This document shows positions 56,333 through 64,000 of a stretch of DNA of 64,000 nt, in pieces; the stretch's first letter is position 1; each line of letters begins with the position of its first letter. The notes beneath the pieces are model-generated. The model was not told the origin of the DNA. It made no database searches and saw only the letters and a program-made list of their open reading frames with translations. Position numbers and translations under genes: made by a program. The DNA is from Trileptium ribeirensis (lineage: Eukaryota > Nematoda > Enoplea > Enoplida > Thoracostomopsidae). The DNA lies in NCBI GenBank assembly GCA_030248225.1, contig JASANE010018349.1:48429-112428 (forward strand). The letters run 5' to 3'.

Positions 56333-57499
56333 TACTGCATCTGCCAGATACGAGCGTTTTCTAAACCCGCGCAGTAAAATTGATATCTACATTTTAAATA
56401 CTAGAGCCCTAGGTCGGCGAATTTGCAACTATCACGAAATTGTTGGACTTTAATGATAATTGAAAAAAGAGAAACAAGAAGAAAAACAAGAAGCATATCC
56501 AGAAATAGAATCTTCATGCCTAGCTACGTAATAAAAATTGCCATTATACTGGTCCCAACAAGATTATAATACAGAAACAGCAGAAATCTGCTTGGACCGT
56601 TGTCTTCGCAAACTTCAGCTTGGACATAGCCATGGACATCTGGTTGCTCATATCTTTGCGGCAATATAGTATAATAAGATATGCTTTTTCTATAAGGCTG
56701 TCGATGTGGTATAAAAATTTATCTCGAGTTTGGTGCTCTAAAAAATCAACGGTAGCTGGGTAATCGTGATAAGGTAAACCTCATACGACAAATTTTGGCA
56801 ATTTCACGGTTCGGTCCTTGCAATTTATTAATTATATGCAGATGTATATCCTATGGTCCGTTTTCTAAAACCGCCACTAATTTGCTATTTATATTCCGAA
56901 CAGCAGGTATGTTTATATTTAAGAAAAACCGCCCAAAACCCAAGTCTAATTTGAATCAACTATTCTAAAACAGTTTAAACACGAGTTGACTAAGAGAGGT
57001 ACCGGTATTTTTCAGTTGAGTTTATGTAGTAAAATGAGGAAAACTACATAAAAATCAAGTTATTATATTTTCAAATAAACATATCAATATAACTGGAAGT
57101 CAGCCCAAAGATATTACGCTTGAAATTAAATATTTGATAATGGTTTCAAATCCAGCTTAAACTGTGTTTTCGCCGTGTATATCGCAACTAAGTAAAAGGT
57201 TTAGTTATCTTATAACAAAAATTGAAATGAATTTGTTCAGCAATAATACAAGCGAAATTAGGTAACTTTTTCTATTTGACACTTTATGATCTCCGATTGC
57301 CGGGCGGTCCTAGATCAAAGTTTAGCATTAGAAAAACCCGTAAAGTTTCCAAAATAATTATAATTCTCATAGTGAAATTAGTCTCTTGACGTTTATATAT
57401 TGGGTAAACCCCCACGGTAACAAGACAAATCTGTATTGTATATATAACCGCTGTTGTTACAGCTTATGTGATTTATGAACTTTTATATCTGTGTTTCAG
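56333..57499. other. Region before the candidate exon; no gene recognised
   Basis: AT-rich. The final bases form a good polypyrimidine/acceptor (TATCTGTGTTTCAG, ending 57499), so this stretch may be an intron. Confidence 0.4.
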
Positions 57500-57860
57500 C
57501 TAGAGCTGCAGCGTATTACCTGCTTGTCTGGACAAAATAATGACGGCGATGATGAGGACAGTGACAATGCAAACTACGTTTTGCACAGCGTCAATCGCTA
57601 TCAGAACCAAAGTTACCGCGCTCAGTCATCATCGGTTGAGGAGCAAGCAACGGGAGAAACAAAGCTGGCTTGTTCCGTTTACGTAATCAATATCTGCTTA
57701 ACAACATTATCACTGCTCTATATGGTGATGAACGCGTCAATGTTGTCGTTCAATTTTTATGCGATTCACCATTACCATAAGTATTTCGGAATGTGGGACG
57801 CAGAAACAATTATGATGATCATTAGCAGCATGAAGCCACTGCAGTCTCTTATTAACTTAA
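57500..57860 (+). CDS. Probable internal exon of an unidentified membrane protein
   Basis: A 361-bp block lies between a strong acceptor (TGTGTTTCAG) and a donor (AA|GTAGGT at 57861). It stays open in one frame from 57500. The first ~55 residues are acidic and polar (NNDGDDEDSDNANYV, then SSSVEEQATGE). A membrane-like helix follows, SVYVINICLTTLSLLYMVMN and a few more residues, then FNFYAIHHYHKYFGMW and a second hydrophobic stretch TIMMIISSMKPLQSLINL. Base composition is clearly richer in G/C than the flanks. I do not recognise the family; a multi-pass transporter or receptor is a guess. Neighbouring exons were not found. Confidence 0.6.
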
Positions 57861-59700
57861 GTAGGTTGTTTGTATGACTTGGTTAAGCACAAATATAAAG
57901 CTGTGATGGTTTTTTCAAAGTATATATTGACCGTTCGGATTACCCTAGGTAATACTAAACATTAATTCGGTAAAAGTAGTTATGGCGCATCTAGTTCCTG
58001 ACCTCAAAGATGAAAACATGTAGGCAAATGAAACCCTCGGCTAGGAATCATTAACATATTGTGATATATGCTACTCCGAGTAAGTCACAATAAAATGTGC
58101 TAAATTAGAAGCCAATAGTTGCAAAGTTTTGTGCTAAAGATAAATCATCCCGTTGCTAGATTACCACACTAAACCAATGTTTTGTTACAACAACGGCTAT
58201 GGCTCAGGAACACCGGAGTATATATGTAATACTTTACCATTCATTGCAGTTAACCATCGGCACATAATAGTGGAAGTATTGGTCTGTATGTGTCTCTTTC
58301 CAGAGCTTGAACAAAACAAAGCCAACTTTTAAACCAAAATCACGTCGAATTTTGCTTTTTCCGTGTGTAACATGCTAACAGCTGATGCAACATTAGAAAA
58401 TTTTTCACAATACTGGGCGCTTGCACTAATGCCACTGAGCAGTTGACATCTATCCGATAAACTCTTTAACTGAATAAGAGAGCAAAAACTACCAATTTTG
58501 TATCAAAATCAGTAAGTATTTGTATTCTATATCTTCCGGATGCCGGGCGTTGTTTGATTTAAATCTTGCAAGTGGTGTACTTAAGCTGCATACTACTCAG
58601 GCGATATTTTCCTAAGATCGTCCTGACTACGACATAGATTTCTAAAATCAATATTGACGACCAAGATTTGGGTATATTTCGTTGTCATAATATATGGCTT
58701 TACAGTTGTCTGCTGTATATAGGTCATGTTTTACCATGTATATCTCGATCTTGTGACAAGCAGATATGGTTTAATTCGTTCCAACACTATATATATATAA
58801 CTATGAAGTAATGGATGTATATATTTACTGGATTAGAATACCCAAATGTCACTGCTTTGCAAAAATATTGCGATTTGCAAAGTTCGGCAATGAATAATTG
58901 ATATTTATTAACTGAGTTCATTACTTATCCATTTCGTTTTATAAATATTAGTCGTGGTTCAATCTGGCTAGGAAATAATTTAAAGCAATGGCGTTAAACA
59001 CAACGATCCTAACGCAGCAAATAGTAAACTATATGTGGGTGTGAGCAGACTCCGAAGACATTGCATCTGCTATCAGTTGAAAAAATTTAAACAACTGTCG
59101 AATATAAAACGTAAGAAGCAAATAATAACGTAGCTTTATGGGATAAATATATTGAACGTCAGCATACATTTACTATTGTGTTCAATCCACTTAATAACAC
59201 ACGTTTGTTAAAAAAACGGTTTCAATCATTCACTGCATGGATACATCAACACAGTTAGATATGCAATACGAGAGAGGATATTAGGTGCTATAAACTACAA
59301 AGAGATTGTGATTCACACAACATATATATGAAACATTTATAACTTACACTTCAGAGCAATGATTTTTGTTTTTAACTAAGATTGAAAAACCAATTCTCTA
59401 GTGCTTAATTTTTAAATTTTTATCAATTAGCCAAGTGTTTTAGCAAAACCTATAGCTACGAGGTGGTCATATAACTTAGCTAAACTTTCTCGCATTAAAA
59501 AGGCATACATAGACTTCGTATGCATTTTACATTCAAGCAAATGCATATATACTTGGATTAAATTCTCAAGAAACTGATTGGTACATATCTACCCGGGTTA
59601 AAAACACACAGTCGCACAAATCAATGCAAAGTTTCAAGTCAAAATACGCCCAAAGTATTATAGATTTTATGCAAGCAAGAGTTCATGATGGTCTGCTGTA
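57861..59700. other. No gene recognised; possible intron
   Basis: AT-rich sequence after the donor at 57861. No following exon could be supported before the fold-back element at 59701. Confidence 0.4.
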
Positions 59701-60417
59701 CTGAAAAGTGTGACATTCTTCAGGTTTTCCATACTATCGACCGCAGTAGGTCGCAACAGTTTTCGCTCTTACAAGTCCCAGTTTTCGACCCACCAAATGG
59801 GTCGAAAATATGACTACACCAACCATGTTGATGGACCACTAAAATTACACCCCAACCATGTTCGTGGACCTGTAAATTTAGTACCTCTTAGGTTCATGGA
59901 GCCACTAAATTACACTCCAATCATGTTCTTTGGTCTCTTTTTCAGACCTTTCTCGTGATCTGCTCCACATGTTCAGACCTCTTCTATGTTCCTAGACCAC
60001 GGTTTCAACTCCCAGGTTGTTAGACCAGTTTTCAAAAATTTTTTAGGAAATGCAAAACTGATCAAAGAACCTAGGAGGTCTGAAATAATGGTCCAGGAAC
60101 ATGGGAGGGGTCTTAAAAGGCAATCAAAGAACATGGGAGGCGTCTGAAGAGTGATCTAAGAACACGAGTGGGGGTGTAATTTGGTAGATCTTTAAAGCTG
60201 CTGGTCTAAATTTAGTGGTCTATGAACATGGGTGTGTATAATTTTAGTGGTCCACGAAATCGGTGTGTACACGTGGTGGTTCAAGAACCTGGGATGGGTC
60301 TGGATATGGTGGTCCAAGAACGTGGGTGGGGAATTTACGTTTCGACAACGAGGGGTAAGGGCGAAAACGACCGCGATCTATAGATTAGAAAAGCTGAAGA
60401 GTGTCGCACTCTTCAGC
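59701..60417. mobile_element. Large fold-back element with hairpin-forming ends
   Basis: The left arm (59701 to about 60010) and right arm (about 60050 to 60417) are inverted versions of each other. Landmarks are CCATGTTGATGGACCACTAA and AACCATGTTCGTGGACC on the left and GGTCTATGAACATGGGTGTG and GGTGGTCCAAGAACGTGG on the right. TTTTCGCTCTTAC near 59760 pairs with GTAAGGGCGAAAA near 60356. Each outer end is also a small hairpin: CTGAAAAGTG, TGA, CATTCTTCAG at 59701-59723, and GCTGAAGAGTG, TCG, CACTCTTCAGC at 60393-60417. No transposase or clear target duplication was seen. An inverted partial copy is at 63718-64000. Confidence 0.8.
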
Positions 60418-60944
60418 AGAGTCGACCATCAACAACTATTTGTTCAAGTAAACCGATGTGCATCGTATTCATGCTGCACCTCTGACGTTATGTAGTGTAT
60501 ATCTATGGCAGAACTTCCATTGCAACGCGATCTGACGCTCGAAGATAAATGGATTAAAACAATGTTTTTGGTAGAAATTTATGTAATTTTTTTCATGTAT
60601 AATCTCGAAGCGCCTGGCCAATTTTGACATAAACTTCTGTAGCATAAGAATCCTTATCTGGCATGCTCATAGTACTTGTCACCCTACCCATTCTTGCATC
60701 ATGAAATTATTTTGAGACAAAACACTGTTTTATAGCTTTAGCGCAAATTTTACACGTGCAATATATTACTTTATTTGAATTAGAAAGTTAGTGGATTTGC
60801 CTCAGATTTTTCGCATATATCACTATACGTGCGTAAGTGGCATTCCTTCATTATAGACAATATGTAACTCAAGCAGTATAAAAATATAATTATACTGCTA
60901 ACCCAACATTCAACGTAAACAATCTAAGGCCTTGTTCACAATGC
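60418..60944. other. Spacer between fold-back element and satellite
   Basis: AT-rich, no gene recognised. The ORF 60232-60495 overlaps the fold-back arm and is not taken as a gene. Confidence 0.4.
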
Positions 60945-62485
60945 AGCCGATTTAATCCATCGGATCGGAAGATTTACCTGTGCTTAAATCACCTTCCCCA
61001 ACCATATCTTTTGCGAGTAAAAATGCAACTCAACTTTTACAAATGTAGCAATAACATTATTTTTTCGAAATAAGCCGAATTCACCCGACCAGAAGACGTA
61101 CCTGCGCATAAATCACCTTCCCCAATCATATCATTTACGGGTAAATGCAACTGAAATTTAAAAATGCAACGATAACATTATCTTTTCGAATTAAGCAGTA
61201 TGCACCCGATCGGAAAATATGCCTATGCTTAAATCGCCTTCCCTAATCATATCTTTTGCGAGTAAATGCGACTCAACTTTTAAAAATGAAGTAATAACAT
61301 TACTTTTTTCGAAATAAGCCGAATTCACCGGATCAGAAGATCTACCTGCGCATAACCTTCCCCAATTATATCTTTTGCGAGTAAATGCAAATGAACTTTT
61401 AAAAATGTAGCAATAAGCTTATCTTTTTCCAAATAAGCCGAATGCGCACGATCGGCAGATCTATCTGCGCATAAATCACCTTCCCCAATCATATATTTTG
61501 CGAATAAATACAACTGAACTTCTAAAAATGTTGTAATATTATCTTTTTCGAAATAAGCCGAATGCAGCCGATCGGAAGATCTACATTGCGCTTAAATCAT
61601 TTTCACCAATCATATCTTTTGCGAGTAAATTCAACTAAACTTTTAAAAATGTAGCAATAACGTTATCTTTTTCGAAATAAGCCGAACACACCCGATCGGA
61701 AGACCTACCTGTGTTTAAATCACCTTCCCCAATCACATTTATTGGCGAGTAAATGCAACTGAAGTTTTAAAAATGTAGAATAAGCTTATCTTTTTCCAAG
61801 TAAGCCGAATGCACACGATCGGCAGATCTATCTGCCCATAAATCACCTTCCCCAATCGTATCTTTTGCGAGTAAATGCAACTGAACTTCTAAAAATGTAG
61901 CAATAACATTACCTTTTTCGAAATAAGCCGAATACACCCGTTCGGAAGATCTACCTGCGCTTAAGTCATTTTCCCCAATCATATCTTTTGCGAGTAAATC
62001 CAACTGAACTTTTTTAAATGTAGCAATAACATTATCTTTTTCAAAATAAGCTGAACGCACCCGATCGGAAGACCCACCTGTGTTTAAATCAGCTTCCCCA
62101 ATCGTATTTATTTGCGAGTAATTGCAACTGAACTTTTAAAAATGTAGCAATAAGATCAACTTTTTCCAAACAAGTCGAATCCACCAGATCGGCAGATCTA
62201 TCTGCGCTTAAATCACCTTCACCAATCATATCTCTTGCGAGTAAATGCAACTCAAATTTTAAAAATGAAGCAATAACATATCTTTTTCGAAATAAGCAAA
62301 ATGCACCCGATCGGAATATCTACCTGTGCTTAAATCGTCTTCCCAATCATATCTTTTGCTATTAAATGCAACTCAACTTTTAAAAATTAAGTAATAACAT
62401 TATTTTTTTAAATAAGGCGAATGCACCCGATCAGATGATCTACATGCGCTTATATCACCTTCCCTAACCATACCTTTTTAAGAAA
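60945..62485. repeat. Satellite of ~122-bp units, 13 copies, one orientation
   Basis: The units contain, in order, an AAATAAGCCGAATGCACCCG-like start, a GATCGGAAGATCTACCTGCG-like block, AAATCACCTTCCCCAATCAT, CTTTTGCGAGTAAATGCAAC and TTTTAAAAATGTAGCAATAA. The GATCGGAAG-type block recurs near 60964, 61089, 61208, 61329, 61450, 61570, 61694, 61816, 61940, 62062, 62181, 62308 and 62430. The variant GATCGGCAGATCTATCTGC occurs only at 61450, 61816 and 62181, every third unit (~366 bp). A GTGTTTAAATCA variant at 61705 and 62075 follows the same beat. This is a three-unit higher-order repeat. ORFs such as 61767-62060 (minus) come from the repeat. Confidence 0.92.
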
Positions 62486-62489
62486 GATA

Positions 62490-63135
62490 ATAATAGAAGT
62501 GATTTAAGCGATAGATCTTCCGATGGCTGCATTCACTTGTGGAAAAAAGATAATATTACAACATTTTTAGAAGTTAAGTTGTATTTATTCAGCAAAATAT
62601 ATGATTGCAAAGTTCATATACACAGTGCAATCTACCGAGTAGTTGCGTTCGGGGCTTATTTGGAAAAAGATAAGCTTATTGCTACATTTTCAAAGTTAGT
62701 GTCATTTACTCGCAAAAGATAGACTCGCAAAGGTTACGTATCACAGGTAGGTCTTTCAGTGATAGTAAATTCAGCTTATTTGAAAAAAGTAATGTTATTA
62801 CTTATTTTTAAAAGTTCAATCGCATTACTGGCAAAAGATAATTTCAGGGAAGGCGAATTAAGCATCACGTATTTTCCAATTGGGTGCATTTGTTTCTAAA
62901 TTCGAAAAGATATGATGTTCTAACGTTCACATTTTTAAATTTCAGTTGCATTTACCGGTTAATAATATGATTCGGAAGGTGGTATGCGCAGGTCTAACTA
63001 TTTTCTGGTCAGGTGTCAAATTTAGTTTATGGAAAAATAATGTTATTGCTACATTTGTAAAAGTTGAGTTGCATTTTTTACTAGCAAAAGATATGGTTGG
63101 TGACAGTTACAATGCAATAATACATCTGGGACAAG
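62490..63135. repeat. Inverted continuation of the same satellite, about 5 copies
   Basis: From about 62490 the 122-bp units read on the other strand, for example AGATCTTCCGATGGCTGCAT at 62513, TTATTTGGAAAAAGATAAGC at 62658, TACTCGCAAAAGATAGACTC at 62708 and GCATTTTTTACTAGCAAAAG at 63071. About five units are present, more diverged than the forward block. The turn lies near 62470-62510. Confidence 0.85.
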
Positions 63136-63639
63136 GCTAATACATTCAATGTGATTAGCGTATGACTATATTTCTGTTTGAGTTCCCTGTCTTCTAATGA
63201 ATACCACTTAGCACCTATAGTGATATGAAAATTCCAACAATAACATTTCAATTCGAATAAAGTAATCTGTAGCCTGTGAAATTTGCGCTAAACTATAGAT
63301 TGTTTGTCAAATAATTTTGATAAATTGAGATAAATTTAGGTGACAAGTACTTATGATCTCTATGCTCAAAGTTTATGTTGAAATTCACAGGTAATTGGAA
63401 TTCTGAAAAAATTCATAAATTTACCAGAACTATTTTGGTAAACTGTAGAAACGTGATATGGTTACTGAAACTACCGTAAATTGTACACTATAGTACGTTA
63501 AAAATTCATCATGATGGATAATAATTTTACTTTGAAACAGGATGGTTATTGATAGCTAGATTACTGAAGTGCGACTTGCAGCTTCTAATATTATGAGATG
63601 GCCGTCGTTTTAGTTTCGTTGTGGAAAGCGTCCCCACCC
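63136..63639. other. No gene recognised
   Basis: AT-rich spacer between the satellite and the last repeats. Confidence 0.4.
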
Positions 63640-63717
63640 TACGTGGTTGGGAGCAATTATACACGCCCAGGATGGTCTTGAACAGGCAGGTTTGAGCTAC
63701 CCACTGCACCCAGCCTA
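63640..63717 (-). repeat. Alu/7SL-like or tRNA-like pol III fragment
   Basis: On the minus strand the sequence reads GGCTGGGTGCAGTGG at 63713-63699, then GTAGCTCA, and after a short gap GTTCAAGACCATCCTGG at 63684-63668. Both blocks resemble primate Alu in the right order, but about 45 bp that should separate them is reduced to 8-10 bp. GTAGCTCA and GTTCAAGACC also resemble tRNA A- and B-box promoter sequences, so a degraded tRNA-derived SINE is the alternative. It abuts the truncated fold-back copy at 63718. Confidence 0.4.
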
Positions 63718-64000
63718 GTATTCTTTAAGAGATCACTCTTCAGACGCCTCCCCATGTTCTTTAATTCCTTTTTTGAGTTCAAATTTCCATGTTCCCTGGA
63801 CCAAATATCAGATTTCTCCCTGTTTTGATAGTTTGGTTTTGAAAAATTTTTGGAAATTTGAGAACAACCTGGGAGTTGAAACGTGGTAGGACATAGAAGG
63901 GTCTGAACATGTGGAGCGGGTGCAAAGGTCTGAGAAGGAGAAGAACATGATTGGAGTGTAATTTGCAGTGGGCTCCATGAACCTAAGAGGTACTAAATTT
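63718..64000. mobile_element. Second fold-back element copy, inverted and cut by the window end
   Basis: From TATTCTTTAAGAGATCACTC through CTTCAGACGCCTCCCCATGT to TTGAGAACAACCTGGGAGTT and CATGAACCTAAGAGGTACTA, this is the inverted counterpart of about 60165 down to 59880. It begins abruptly inside the arm, so its outer part is missing at this side. Confidence 0.8.

Noticed and set aside
62946..63140. ORFs in the satellite (also 61325-61513, 61767-62060)
   Set aside because: They are translations of the ~122-bp repeat and break at unit indels.

Overview
The window looks like nuclear DNA of an invertebrate animal. It is AT-rich, almost free of long ORFs, and crowded with decayed transposons and tandem repeats. 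Kilobase-sized introns separate short exons with clear GT/AG borders. The encoded SPRYD7 orthologue is clearly recognisable but well diverged from the vertebrate protein, so I do not think this is a vertebrate. I cannot place the species more precisely. No bacterial operon, rRNA, intact tRNA or CRISPR array is visible.

Layout. 1-545: old 168-bp tandem repeat. 1688-10552 (+): the one confidently identified host gene, SPRYD7, as four coding exons; its N-terminal exon was not found. Its introns hold a 1.1-kb hAT-type element with a perfect 8-bp target duplication, a perfect 126-bp tandem duplication, a Tc1/mariner-type MITE and another MITE with a 5-bp duplication. 12.2-14.0 kb: a palindromic GGGTCA-rich repeat family, a 60-bp minisatellite and a weak exon pair of unknown function. 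15.1-15.7 kb (-): relic of a non-LTR endonuclease. 18.3-22.2 kb (+): a broken Maverick/Polinton-like element (integrase and packaging-type ATPase) bracketed by two copies of one inverted-repeat element. 24.0-28.4 kb (-): a decayed Ty3/gypsy LTR retrotransposon with both LTRs.

32.9-40.5 kb (+): the most unusual architecture. A decayed but full-domain LINE (ORF1, endonuclease, RT, RNase H, Cys/His tail) lies between two direct copies of a ~1.32-kb sequence. 41.7-43.5 kb: a MITE and a 63-bp, 3n-period minisatellite with long open frames. 45.2-47.1 kb: small G-rich hAT-like elements. 50.7-54.0 kb: GC-edged, AT-cored repeats. 55.3-56.3 kb: four ~270-bp tandem repeats. 57.5 kb (+): a probable exon of an unidentified membrane protein. 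59.7-60.4 kb: a large fold-back element whose two ends are themselves hairpins; an inverted partial copy ends the window. 60.9-63.1 kb: a ~122-bp satellite with a three-unit higher-order pattern that switches strand at about 62.5 kb.

The genes do not form a pathway. The window is best read as one conserved housekeeping-type gene and perhaps parts of two others set in a repeat-dominated landscape. All element-encoded proteins carry stops or frameshifts. No computation was run: similarities were recognised by reading, and identities are stated only where aligned by eye.
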